NCBI GenBank assembly: GCA_002841295.1
Contig: PHEU01000012.1
Span: forward strand, 1 to 53,611
Length of the DNA: 53,611 nucleotides
DNA from: Actinobacteria bacterium HGW-Actinobacteria-6
GTDB taxonomy: Bacteria; Actinomycetota; Coriobacteriia; Anaerosomatales; Anaerosomataceae
Direction of reading: 5' to 3'
The position numbers were made by a program, and so were the translations under genes. Numbering within the stretch: the stretch's first letter is position 1; each line of letters opens with the position of its first letter. The notes below the pieces were generated by a model that was not told the origin of the DNA, made no database searches, and was given only the letters and a program-made list of their open reading frames with translations. Below are positions 7,905 through 16,387 of this stretch, in pieces.

Positions 7905-9442
7905 CCGGCGATGCCCCACCGGTGGGACGCCGCAGGTGGCGTGATTCGCTCGGTTTCCGGTTCATCGCGATCATGATTACTGGAGAGGTCGCGTTCGGCG
8001 TGGCTCTTGCGCTTGTTGTCGGACTCATCGGCGTACGGCTTGTGACAGAACAGAGGGTGCGGGCGCTTGAGGACGTCAGCGGTGTCATCGCTGCGTCGCT
8101 GATGCCGGTCATAGCCGATCAGGATCAGATGTCTCTTGAGGCCCAACTGCGCAGCATCGTCTCACTTGGTCAAACATATGAGATCGACAGGGTGCGAATC
8201 GAGGACAGCGCGGGCACCGTTCTTGCCGACGTTGGCACGGAAGAGCCGCTGACTGATATCGGTTTCTGGGACCGTGCGCTTCAGCCTATCTCCGGGGCCC
8301 GTGCCATCGCCCGGCGAGTCGTCATCGATGGAATCTACGTGGCCACGGTGACAGTCTCGTTCGCCTCTGTAGGGTTCGGGTCGACACTCACCACACCGCT
8401 TCTGGCTGCAGCACTCGTGGTGATCGCTGTCGCGCTGATCTCGGCTCCATGGAGCGTGTGGCTTGTTGTACGCAATGTCATCGAGCCCGTGACGCAGCTT
8501 CGGGATGACGCCGTCGGTATCGCGCAGGGAGACCGCCGTGGACACCTTGTCAGCATGCGGACGGACGAAATCGGCGAGCTCGCATCCACACTTGACTGGA
8601 TGGCAGAAGAACTCGAGGCCAAGGAGCGGGAGATCATGTCGTCGCTCCATTCCCTCGAAGCGGCGTACGCCACAGAGACCGGTATGAAGCAAGAGCTAGA
8701 GCATCTCATCAAGCTCAAGTCCGACTTCGTGGCAGTCGCCTCCCATGAGCTTCGCAGCCCGCTTGCCACCGTGCGGTTGTACGCCGAGATGTTGGAGAGT
8801 GGTGTGTACGGGCCGCTCGGCGAGGAGAGCCATCAAGCGATCACGTCGATGGTCGGGGCCACCTCACGCCTGACATCGATAGTCTCAGACTTGATGGACG
8901 CCGCGCTGCTCGAACGGGGACTCATGCCGCTCGTGGAGGCTGACATAGCACTTGAGCAGCTGCTCGAACGCGCTGTGAGCGACGCGGCTCTACTGGCCTC
9001 CAGCCGCAGTGTCCGGATCGAGTTCAAGAATGAGTGCGGAGATTGCGTCGTGCGTGGTGATCCAGTTCGCCTCAGGCAAGTCGTGGATAACCTGCTATCC
9101 AATGCCATCAAGTACTCCTTCGACAGCGGCATCGTCCAGGTCGAGCTAAACCAGGTTGATGAGTCTATGCTGGTCCGCGTGACAGATCATGGCCGAGGGA
9201 TGCCTGAAGCCGGTCGCGATGCGTTGTTCGATCTGTTCGGTCGCATGGACTCCAATGATGCGCGGGACGTCGCGGGCATCGGCCTGGGTCTGGCGATTAG
9301 CAGGCGCATCGCCCTAGCGCACAGGGGTAGACTGTACGTAGAGAGCTCGGCTCCGGGAGTGGGCAGCGTGTTTGTGTTGCAGTTGCCGAGAGGCGCCGAA
9401 GGAACGCACATCGGGCTGGCCGCAACCGTGAGCGTGGAATGA
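7901..9442 (+). CDS. HAMP-domain sensor histidine kinase
   Basis: A 513-residue kinase with two membrane helices (about 19-48 and 163-192) bracketing an extracytoplasmic sensor of about 115 residues, a HAMP linker (about 192-245), a HisKA domain with phospho-acceptor His282 in SHELRSPL, and an HATPase domain with N box NLLSNAIKYS, G1 DHGRGMP and G2 GIGLGLAI. It follows the PhnD-like gene with an ATGA overlap and precedes a LytTR response regulator by 7 bases. The three most likely form one signalling unit, with the binding protein presenting ligand to the kinase. Confidence 0.92.
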   Translation: MTGDAPPVGRRRWRDSLGFRFIAIMITGEVAFGVALALVVGLIGVRLVTEQRVRALEDVSGVIAASLMPVIADQDQMSLEAQLRSIVSLGQTYEIDRVRIEDSAGTVLADVGTEEPLTDIGFWDRALQPISGARAIARRVVIDGIYVATVTVSFASVGFGSTLTTPLLAAALVVIAVALISAPWSVWLVVRNVIEPVTQLRDDAVGIAQGDRRGHLVSMRTDEIGELASTLDWMAEELEAKEREIMSSLHSLEAAYATETGMKQELEHLIKLKSDFVAVASHELRSPLATVRLYAEMLESGVYGPLGEESHQAITSMVGATSRLTSIVSDLMDAALLERGLMPLVEADIALEQLLERAVSDAALLASSRSVRIEFKNECGDCVVRGDPVRLRQVVDNLLSNAIKYSFDSGIVQVELNQVDESMLVRVTDHGRGMPEAGRDALFDLFGRMDSNDARDVAGIGLGLAISRRIALAHRGRLYVESSAPGVGSVFVLQLPRGAEGTHIGLAATVSVE

Positions 9443-9449
9443 GGATCCG

Positions 9450-10181
9450 ATGAGTACATCGCCGAACGCAAAGATCATGATTGTCGAAGATGACGCCGAA
9501 CTCGTGCGTGGTCTCAAGCGGCTCCTGGAGAGCGATGGATATGAGGTCGTTCCCGCAACGGTCTCAATGCATGCGTTGCCGCTGGCGCTTCGCGAGCAGC
9601 CTGACCTTATCGTTCTCGATGTGATGATGCCCGGAATCGACGGGTGGGAGGTCCTGCGGAGGATTCGCAGCAGCACGGCGGTCGCGAGTACGCCGGTGAT
9701 GATGCTCACTGCCAAGACCTCAGTGGATGACCGGGTATTCGGCTTGTCGTCCGGTGCGGATGACTATCTGACAAAACCCTTCGCTCTCAGGGAGTTTCGC
9801 GCGCGTATCGATGCGCTGCTAAGGCGCAGTAGGGCCGGATTTGAAACACACGGCATCAAAAGGATGCCGGTCACGGCCGAGCGTGGAGTCGCCTTTGTCG
9901 ACGTGGCGGATGTGCTCTACATCGAAGGCATGCGCAACCACTGCCTCATCCACACTGCTGACGGTGCTCTGCCAAGCCGTATGAGCCTCGGCGAGGTCGA
10001 GGAGCGTGCGGGCGAAGGCCTCATGCGGGTTCACCGCTCGTACATCGTGAACCTGGACGCGGTTCGTGGATGTCACTGGGCCACGAAGTCGGCCTTCGTA
10101 CTCTCCTTGAGCAATGAGTCCGAGGTGCCCGTGAGTCGTACTCTCGTGGCAGACGTCAGGCGTAGGCTCGGGCTCTGCTAA
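9450..10181 (+). CDS. response regulator with LytTR DNA-binding domain
   Basis: The 243-residue protein has a receiver domain (acidic pair in IVEDD, phospho-acceptor Asp57 in LDVMMPG, Lys109 in YLTKP) and, from about residue 136, a LytTR domain (VLYIEGMRNHCLIHTADG, MRVHRSYIVNLDAV). LytTR proteins bind imperfect direct repeats. Pairing a LytTR regulator with a classical HisKA/HAMP kinase is less common than with LytS-type kinases. The next gene starts at its last stop base. Confidence 0.92.
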   Translation: MSTSPNAKIMIVEDDAELVRGLKRLLESDGYEVVPATVSMHALPLALREQPDLIVLDVMMPGIDGWEVLRRIRSSTAVASTPVMMLTAKTSVDDRVFGLSSGADDYLTKPFALREFRARIDALLRRSRAGFETHGIKRMPVTAERGVAFVDVADVLYIEGMRNHCLIHTADGALPSRMSLGEVEERAGEGLMRVHRSYIVNLDAVRGCHWATKSAFVLSLSNESEVPVSRTLVADVRRRLGLC

Positions 10182-10957
10182 TGCGTCGGATTGCGTTGTA
10201 TTCGGACATCCACGGCAACCCGGATGCGCTTGACGCCGTGTACGACGATATGGCAGGCGTTGGTGTCGCCGAGCGGGTTTGCCTTGGCGATCTCGTCGGC
10301 TATGGGGCTGATCCTGCGGGCGTGATTGCGCGCGTTCGGGCGAGCGGCGATGCGGTGGTTCAAGGGAACTACGACCGGGGTATCGGGGGTCGTCTCGGCA
10401 ACTGCGGGTGCTACTACGCGACCGAGCAGGCGAAGGTCGAAGGGGAAGCGTCATACGACTTCACCGATGCACACGTCGGCGACGTCGATTCGGCGTGGCT
10501 AGCGGGACTTCCGTCCGAGCTGCGTCTGGAGTATCACGGCGTGAGCATCGTGCTCTGTCATGGCAGCCCGAGACGGGTGAACGAGTATCTGCTGCCGGAT
10601 CGCACTGATACCCAGCTTGAGCGCCTCGCCCGAGAGGCCTTTGCGGATGTCGTCTGCGTGGGACACGTGCATGTGCCATATCATCGGACGCCTGCGCCGG
10701 GAGTGCACTATGTGAGTAGCGGCTCGGTCGGAAAGCCGAAGGACGGCGACTCGCGTGCGTGCTGGGTCGAACTCGTTCTCGGCACCGAGCAAGAAGCGCT
10801 GGCGACGGGCGACGCGCTTGCCGCGCCCGCTGGATGCACGGACATCTTCGTAGCGGCGGTGTTCCATCGCGTGCGGTATGACATCGAGTCGCAGGTGCAT
10901 GCGATGGCGGAGGCCGGCCTTCCGACATCGTTCGGCGAAGCGCTGCACAGGGGCTAG
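10181..10957 (+). CDS. calcineurin-like metallophosphoesterase
   Basis: A 258-residue phosphoesterase of the YfcE/MJ0936-like group. Metal-binding motifs appear in order: SDIHGN (residues 8-13), GDLVGYG, GNYD in place of the usual GNHD, CHGSP and GHVHVPY. The Tyr-for-His change in GNHD is shared by many relatives of this subgroup, so activity is still plausible. It overlaps the regulator stop by one base (TAATG) and so is in the signalling operon. Its substrate is unknown. Confidence 0.85.
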   Translation: MRRIALYSDIHGNPDALDAVYDDMAGVGVAERVCLGDLVGYGADPAGVIARVRASGDAVVQGNYDRGIGGRLGNCGCYYATEQAKVEGEASYDFTDAHVGDVDSAWLAGLPSELRLEYHGVSIVLCHGSPRRVNEYLLPDRTDTQLERLAREAFADVVCVGHVHVPYHRTPAPGVHYVSSGSVGKPKDGDSRACWVELVLGTEQEALATGDALAAPAGCTDIFVAAVFHRVRYDIESQVHAMAEAGLPTSFGEALHRG

Positions 10958-11012
10958 AAGCTGTCTGCAACGTCCTGCCCGCCGTATGTCCCCCTGTTCG
11001 CAGTCCCAGCCG

Positions 11013-11036
11013 TATCGTACGGGTATCGTTTATCGT
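11013..11036. repeat. three direct TATCGT repeats upstream of the second torD-like gene
   Basis: TATCGT occurs at 11013, 11024 and 11031, ending 12 bases before the next start codon. Direct repeats are the kind of site LytTR regulators use, and a LytTR regulator is encoded just upstream, but these do not match the published LytTR consensus closely. The link is a guess. Confidence 0.35.
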
Positions 11037-11048
11037 TAACAGCGGTGA

Positions 11049-11792
11049 ATGTATCCGTATGTTGCTGAGGGGCGGCGAGAATCGGTGCAGCGGATGAATT
11101 GCGTAGCTATCGAGCAGACCAACGCGGAGTGCGTGTGTCATGTGGGGGATCGTTCCTCGGCATACGGGGGTCTCTCCGCGATGCTTCTTGCGCGTCCCGA
11201 ATTGCTGCGCGACGCGGCCACCCGCGTTGTCTTGGCTACGAGTGGGTGCCGGAGTTTCGACTACTTGGATGAAGAGCAGATTCGCGAGGCAGGTATTCAC
11301 GCAATCGAAGCACTCGCTGAGCGAGACGGCACTGAATCATATGCCGAGGAGCGCGCGTGGCTGTTTGGGGAAGGCGAGTTCGACCCGTTCCTCAATGGCA
11401 TGTCTCCTGCAGAGTCCACATACCTCACGAGTGATTGTGAGGGCCTTCGCGAGACACTCGAGGCAACGTACTCGATGGCGGGGTACAGGTTGCCGACGTG
11501 CGAGCACTTTGAACCATGCCACGGTCACATGGGGGTCGAGCTCGACTTCATGAGGCACTGTCTTGAACAGGTCGCGTGGGGCGAAGATGGATATGCAGCA
11601 CTCGCACGAAGCTTTTTCGACGATCACCTACGTGACTGGGGCGTGCTGTTCGCGGTGGTGTTGCGCGACAAGGCGCAGCATCCGGCGTTGCTCTATTTCT
11701 CGTACGCGCTCGACAAGTTCATCGCGTGTGAATCGGTCGTGTTCAGGCACAGCATGCCAGGCTTGTGCACTCAGCGATCACTCACGGAGTGA
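11049..11792 (+). CDS. second TorD/NarJ-family chaperone-like protein
   Basis: A 247-residue protein whose C-terminal part (FFDDHLRDWGVLFAVVLRDK, then HPALLYFSYALDKFI) is a clear TorD-type helix with the HLxxW motif. The middle has CEHFEPCHGHMGVELDFM, as in TorD-like proteins (PxDHIGxELxFM). It is only distantly similar to the product of 6214, so this is not a recent duplication. The start is uncertain; ATG at 11094 is also in frame. A MoaE-like gene follows, consistent with a molybdoenzyme maturation theme. Confidence 0.78.
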   Translation: MYPYVAEGRRESVQRMNCVAIEQTNAECVCHVGDRSSAYGGLSAMLLARPELLRDAATRVVLATSGCRSFDYLDEEQIREAGIHAIEALAERDGTESYAEERAWLFGEGEFDPFLNGMSPAESTYLTSDCEGLRETLEATYSMAGYRLPTCEHFEPCHGHMGVELDFMRHCLEQVAWGEDGYAALARSFFDDHLRDWGVLFAVVLRDKAQHPALLYFSYALDKFIACESVVFRHSMPGLCTQRSLTE

Positions 11793-11819
11793 CGCGTGTC
11801 TCGGCGGCGGTAGTATACT
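11790..11819 (+). promoter_or_regulatory. promoter of the MoaE-like gene
   Basis: TATACT at 11814-11819 is a near-consensus -10 within TAGTATACT; TGACGC at 11790-11795, 18 bases upstream, is a weak -35 match. It begins at the stop of the preceding gene and lies 35 bases before the next start. Confidence 0.5.
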
Positions 11820-11854
11820 CACTGGCAGGCAGCCGAAAGCACAGGGAGTGTCGC

Positions 11855-12232
11855 ATGGATACAAGTCACACGAAGCCGTCGCTCGACGCATGGCTAAGAG
11901 AGATCAAGTCGGTCGGCGATATCGCCGGGACCGGGATGTACCTTGTTCACAACGGCGTCGTTCGCGGGACGTCTCGCGACGGTCGACCAGTGAGCGGCAT
12001 GATCCTCAGTGTGGATCGCATGCGCTTGGCAGAGCTTCTTGAGAGCGCGCGCTTGATGGAGGGCGTCACGCATGTGCGCGCGTGGGTGAATGAAGGCGAG
12101 CTCACGATCGGCGACGACATCATGTACGTGCTTGTCGCCGGTGACATCCGCGACCATGTCTTTGACGCACTCGGTGCGCTCGTCCGGATGATCAAGACCG
12201 AGGTCGTTGCCGAGGAAGAACTGCGACCCTAG
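11855..12232 (+). CDS. MoaE-like protein (molybdopterin synthase large-subunit fold), degenerate
   Basis: A 125-residue protein aligning by eye with MoaE: the VHNGVVRGTSRDGRPV strand-turn, GELTIGDDIMYVLVAGDIRDHVFDAL (the GEL..GD..v.V....HR..AF region) and a final lysine-containing helix MIKTEV. Two expected features are altered: the His-Arg pair reads Ile-Arg, and the C-terminal PIWKKE-like motif carrying a catalytic lysine reads VVAEEE. It may therefore bind a pterin or MoaD-like partner without full synthase activity. GGGAG lies 6 bases before the ATG. The stop overlaps the facing gene by 4 bases. Confidence 0.65.
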   Translation: MDTSHTKPSLDAWLREIKSVGDIAGTGMYLVHNGVVRGTSRDGRPVSGMILSVDRMRLAELLESARLMEGVTHVRAWVNEGELTIGDDIMYVLVAGDIRDHVFDALGALVRMIKTEVVAEEELRP

Positions 12233-13938
12233 GGGAGCAGTACTCCGGAGTCAGCGAACCTGAACGGCGTTCCCTCGTTCTTCGAAGCGTACATCGCCAT
12301 GTCCGCGGCATGCATGAGCTCGCTGAACGAGTGACCGTCATCCGGGTAGAACGCGATTCCGATGCTCAGGTCGATTGGCACAGCACCCTTGTCCGTGAGC
12401 ACCGGGTCCTCGATCGCCTGCGTCATCTTCCGGGCAATCAGTGCCGCAGCCTTGCGCGAGTTTACCTTCGGTAGGAGTACCGTGAACTCGTCCCCGCCGA
12501 GGCGGGCGACAGTGTCGCTGCGGCGGACGACCGACTGCAGGCGGGTGGCGACTTCCGAAAGCAGGTGGTCGCCGGTCGCATGGCCGAGGGTATCGTTCAC
12601 TAGCTTGAAGTCGTTCATGTCCATGAACATCACGGCGAAGCTCGTCTTGTCACGCTCAGCCTGACCGATCGCGACAGCCAGTCTGTCGTCAAAGAGCGCG
12701 CGATTGGGGAGCCCCGTCAGCATGTCGTAGTATGCCATCTTGCGAATCGTATCTTCGGCACGCTTACGCTCGGTCACGTCGTGCGCGACTGCCTGCACAG
12801 CGGGGCGACCGTGGTACGTCAGCGGGGTCGCAGCAATCTGGAGATCGATGTGCGAGCCGTCTTTGCGGATGAAGCGAACCTCGGCGGGCGCCACCGCGTG
12901 TCGGCTGTGCACGGTCGTGCGCAGCCTCTCGGTAGCCACCTCGATGCTTTCGGCGTCAACAAGCTCAAGCACGTTCACCCCGACGACTTCCTGGGGATCT
13001 GCATACCCGAGAAGGCGCGCTCCCGCCGGGTTCATGAAGGCGATGATGCCTTCGATGTGCACAAGGATGAGGCCCGGTGAGAGTTCGACCAGACTCCGGA
13101 AGCGTTCCTCGGACTCTCGGAGCGCACCTTCGACCCTGCGGCGCTCGGCAATCTCCTCCTGGAGGTCCGCATTGGTACGCTCGAGTTCTGCCGTGCGTCT
13201 CCCGACGCTCTGCTCAAGACGCTCACTGTACTCTTGCAGCGCGAACTCGGCCTTCTTCACGTCGCTGATGTCCTTGGCGATCTCGACCACGGACTCCACG
13301 TTCCCGTGGGCGTCAAAGACCGGGTACCACATCGTTTCCAGCCATTGTTCCCGGCCGGTTGCGGTGATGTCGTGTTTGACTGCAACTGCGGGCTCACCGC
13401 TTCTGAGCACGGCTTCCATCCGGCATGCGTCACACACAGCATCGGTGCCGAGGACGACTTCGTGACACCTGCGGCCTACGATGTCCCCGGACTCGACTCC
13501 CGTGAGTTCCTCGGCTTTGCGGTTCACATACTGCACCGTGAAGTCGCTGTTCAGAATGAGAATGGCATCAGGGTTGTTGTCGTACACGAGTTCCAGCTTG
13601 TACCGCTCGTGTGCGAGGTCACGCGCGATGAGGAGTCTCGAATCCAGTTTGCGCTGAACGTACCATCCGCCCGCGAGCACGAGTGTGGCGACTGAGATTC
13701 GCATGGCGAGAGAGGTCGCCTCAGGACTCAGGGTGATTCCCAGCGATCGAATCTCTCCGGTGGCGATGGCGGTATGTGCGACAGCCGAGCCGACGAGGAA
13801 GACGAATACGGATGCGCAGGCACCCAGGAAAACCTGCGGCCTCTTAGTCGTACCAGTGTCCCCAGCGCGTTTCATTGTTGCGTCTTCTTTGCTGACGTCC
13901 GCACGCACGGTTCGGTCGTTCAGTAACGATATCGGCAT
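12229..13938 (-). CDS. PAS-PAS diguanylate cyclase
   Basis: The 569-residue protein has two membrane helices (about 35-58 and 77-95), two PAS domains (about 112-230 and 275-395; the first carries CDACRMEAVL) joined by a coiled-coil-rich linker, and a GGDEF domain with an intact GGDEF motif (ARLGGDEFTVL) and an RxxD inhibitory site (RRSD) upstream. It should make cyclic di-GMP from GTP in response to a small ligand or redox signal. AAGGGGGG lies 8 bases before the ATG. A shorter start at residue 22 is possible. Confidence 0.9.
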   Translation of the reverse strand: MPISLLNDRTVRADVSKEDATMKRAGDTGTTKRPQVFLGACASVFVFLVGSAVAHTAIATGEIRSLGITLSPEATSLAMRISVATLVLAGGWYVQRKLDSRLLIARDLAHERYKLELVYDNNPDAILILNSDFTVQYVNRKAEELTGVESGDIVGRRCHEVVLGTDAVCDACRMEAVLRSGEPAVAVKHDITATGREQWLETMWYPVFDAHGNVESVVEIAKDISDVKKAEFALQEYSERLEQSVGRRTAELERTNADLQEEIAERRRVEGALRESEERFRSLVELSPGLILVHIEGIIAFMNPAGARLLGYADPQEVVGVNVLELVDAESIEVATERLRTTVHSRHAVAPAEVRFIRKDGSHIDLQIAATPLTYHGRPAVQAVAHDVTERKRAEDTIRKMAYYDMLTGLPNRALFDDRLAVAIGQAERDKTSFAVMFMDMNDFKLVNDTLGHATGDHLLSEVATRLQSVVRRSDTVARLGGDEFTVLLPKVNSRKAAALIARKMTQAIEDPVLTDKGAVPIDLSIGIAFYPDDGHSFSELMHAADMAMYASKNEGTPFRFADSGVLLP

Positions 13939-14075
13939 GCCGGCGACCCCCCTTGAAGCATTGTGAAGCTTCGTTCAGCTTGAGTCACGTACCGGCTGTG
14001 GAATATTCGGTCAGGCGGCAGGATATGGCGATGAACGGTGACCGGTTCGGGGCCTCAACTCCGATGGCGCGATGG

Positions 14076-14081
14076 TACAAT
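14076..14081 (+). promoter_or_regulatory. -10 element upstream of lpdA
   Basis: TACAAT lies 35 bases before the lpdA start in the 178-base divergent gap between the diguanylate cyclase and lpdA. No convincing -35 is visible at the right spacing. Confidence 0.4.
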
Positions 14082-14116
14082 CGTCCGACTTATGGGCGGT
14101 ACGAGGGAGGTCTGAG

Positions 14117-15502
14117 ATGCGGATTGTCGTACTGGGCGGAGGGCCCGGCGGCTACTCGGCAGCATTCGAGGCGGCACGCCTCGGCGCGGAAGTCGTTCTC
14201 ATCGAGCGCGAGCGCCTCGGTGGCACGTGCCTGAACTGGGGCTGCATCCCGACCAAGACCATACTTCGTTCGGCGCATATCGTGGCTGACACGCGTAACG
14301 CTGCGGCCTACGGGCTGAACGCAACTGTTGCGAGCGTCGATGTGGCGGGGCTGCGCGCCCGCAAAGAGGGCGTCGTTGATGAACTCGTCTCGCAGATTCA
14401 CGGTAGCGCGAAGCGGCTGAAGGTCCGCGTTGTGCTCGGCGAGGGGCGTCTTGTCGGCCCCAAGACCGTCGAAGTCGCACTTGCCGGGGGCGGCGCCGAG
14501 TGCATCGACGGCGACGCGGTCATCCTCGCGACCGGCTCTATCGTCTTCAAGCTTCCCAACATCGACCATGACATGGAGGGCGTCTGGACGAGCGACGACG
14601 CCGTGTCGCTGGACGATATTCCCAAGGACATCCTCATCATCGGCGGCGGCGTCATCGGTCTTGAGTTCGCATGCGCGTATGCGGCCTTTGGCAGCAAGGT
14701 GACCGTCGTCGAGCTCATGGAACAGGTGCTTCCCGGCAATGATAAGCGCGTCGTCAAAGCGACGCAGTCGGCGCTTGAGGAGATGGGCGTTGAATTCCTG
14801 CTCGGCGATGCGGTTGAGTCCGTTGAGCGTGTCGGTGAGCGCATGCGCTCGACGCTACGCAGCGGCGCGGTGGTGGAGAGCGGCATCGTGATGTCGGCGG
14901 TCGGTCGCGTCCCCAACGGCGCTGGCTTCGGCTTCGAAGAGGCTGGAATCGAGATGGACCGGCGCGCCGTGAAGGTCGACGAGCACCTGCGCACGAACAT
15001 CGCCGGCGTCTACGCGATCGGCGACCTCATCGGCGGCATGATGCTCGCGCACGTCGCCGATGAAGAGGGCATCGTGGCCGCGCGCAACGCGGTCGCCGAG
15101 ATCACGGGCGAGGGTCACGCCGAGACGCTCCGCTACGACTGCATTCCCGCGTGCGTCTACACGTTCCCGAACGTCGCGGTCGTCGGCAGCAGCCGCGACA
15201 GCGCCAAGGAGCGTGGCATCGACGCCGTGCAGGCGGTCTCCAAGTTCGCCGCCAACGGCAAGGCGCTCGGCGAGGGCGAGGCCGACGGCTTCGTGCAGAT
15301 CGTCGCCGAGAAGGGCACCGGTCGCATCGTCGGTTGCCAGATCGTCGGTCCGCATGCGGTAGAGACGATTCACGAGGTTGCGCTTGCGATGAGGCACGAC
15401 ATCACCGTGCGTCAGGTCGCCGAGATGGTCCATGCGCATCCGACCGTCTCAGAGGTCATCAAGATGGCGTGTGCCGACGCTGCTGGAAAGTGCGGCTGCT
15501 AG
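14117..15502 (+). CDS. lpdA: dihydrolipoamide dehydrogenase
   Basis: A 461-residue flavoprotein disulfide reductase with FAD motif GGGPGGYSAAFEAARLG, the redox-active disulfide in GGTCLNWGCIPTK, NAD-binding GGGVIGLEFA, ATG motif, FAD-binding YAIGDLIGG and the C-terminal catalytic HAHPTVSE. It reoxidises lipoamide in 2-oxoacid dehydrogenase or glycine cleavage complexes; none of the partner subunits is in the window. GGGAGGT sits 6 bases before the ATG. lipA follows after 3 bases, so lipoate use and synthesis share a transcript. Confidence 0.95.
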   Translation: MRIVVLGGGPGGYSAAFEAARLGAEVVLIERERLGGTCLNWGCIPTKTILRSAHIVADTRNAAAYGLNATVASVDVAGLRARKEGVVDELVSQIHGSAKRLKVRVVLGEGRLVGPKTVEVALAGGGAECIDGDAVILATGSIVFKLPNIDHDMEGVWTSDDAVSLDDIPKDILIIGGGVIGLEFACAYAAFGSKVTVVELMEQVLPGNDKRVVKATQSALEEMGVEFLLGDAVESVERVGERMRSTLRSGAVVESGIVMSAVGRVPNGAGFGFEEAGIEMDRRAVKVDEHLRTNIAGVYAIGDLIGGMMLAHVADEEGIVAARNAVAEITGEGHAETLRYDCIPACVYTFPNVAVVGSSRDSAKERGIDAVQAVSKFAANGKALGEGEADGFVQIVAEKGTGRIVGCQIVGPHAVETIHEVALAMRHDITVRQVAEMVHAHPTVSEVIKMACADAAGKCGC

Positions 15503-15505
15503 CGC

Positions 15506-16387
15506 ATGGTGTACGAGCACGGACAGACCGCCAAGCGCATGCCCGAGTGGATGAAGCGCCCCATCGCACGCGAGGGGAGCTACGACTCGGTCAAGCAGCT
15601 CATGGACCGGCTCAGTCTCCACACCGTCTGTCAGTCGGCGAAATGCCCCAACCAGGGCGAGTGTTTCGCCTCGGGCACAGCCACGTTCCTCATCATGGGC
15701 GATGCGTGTACTCGAGGGTGTCGCTTCTGCGCGGTCGACACCCGCGCGCCAGCCCCGCTAGATCCCGATGAGCCGGCGCGCCTTGCCGAGGCGGTCCTCG
15801 CACTGCGCCTCAAGCATGTCGTCATAACGACGGTGACGCGTGATGACCTTCCCGACGGCGGTGCTGCGCACTTTGTGAGCGTCATCGAAGCTGTGCGCGA
15901 CGCTTCGCCGGGAACTCGTATCGAGGTTCTCACGAGCGATTTTGGCGGACACCTCGAGGATGTCGACACCGTTGCAGACGCGCTTCCCGACGTCTTCAAT
16001 CACAACCTGGAGACGGTACCGCGTCTGTACACCGAGGTTCGCCCCGGCGCCGAGTACGAGCGGAGCCTGGCGGTTCTTGCGCGGGTCAAGCAGCGTCACC
16101 CCGAGATGCCGACAAAGTCGGGGCTCATGCTCGGCCTCGGCGAGACGCACGACGAGGTCGTTGCAGTCATGGCCGATCTGCGAGCGGCGGGGTGTGACAT
16201 GATCACGCTTGGCCAGTACCTGCGACCAAGTTCGAAGCACCTTCCGGTCACGGAGTTCGTCACGCCTGACGAGTTCGATGCGCTGGCCGCCGAGGCAGAC
16301 GGACTCGGCTTCTCGGCGGTAGCGAGTGCGCCGTTCGTGCGCAGCAGCTACCACGCCGGCGAGATGGCCGAGGATACGTCCGCTTAG
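15506..16387 (+). CDS. lipA: lipoyl synthase
   Basis: A 293-residue radical SAM enzyme that inserts sulfur into octanoyl groups. The auxiliary cluster motif CQSAKCPNQGEC and the radical SAM motif CTRGCRFC are intact, as are HNLETVPRLY, KSGLMLGLGE and the C-terminal RSSYHAGE. No good ribosome binding site precedes the ATG, so translation is probably coupled to lpdA. Its stop overlaps the facing gene by 4 bases, and a 7-bp hairpin (TCCCCTA at 16391, TAGGGGA at 16404) lies just beyond. Confidence 0.95.
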   Translation: MVYEHGQTAKRMPEWMKRPIAREGSYDSVKQLMDRLSLHTVCQSAKCPNQGECFASGTATFLIMGDACTRGCRFCAVDTRAPAPLDPDEPARLAEAVLALRLKHVVITTVTRDDLPDGGAAHFVSVIEAVRDASPGTRIEVLTSDFGGHLEDVDTVADALPDVFNHNLETVPRLYTEVRPGAEYERSLAVLARVKQRHPEMPTKSGLMLGLGETHDEVVAVMADLRAAGCDMITLGQYLRPSSKHLPVTEFVTPDEFDALAAEADGLGFSAVASAPFVRSSYHAGEMAEDTSA

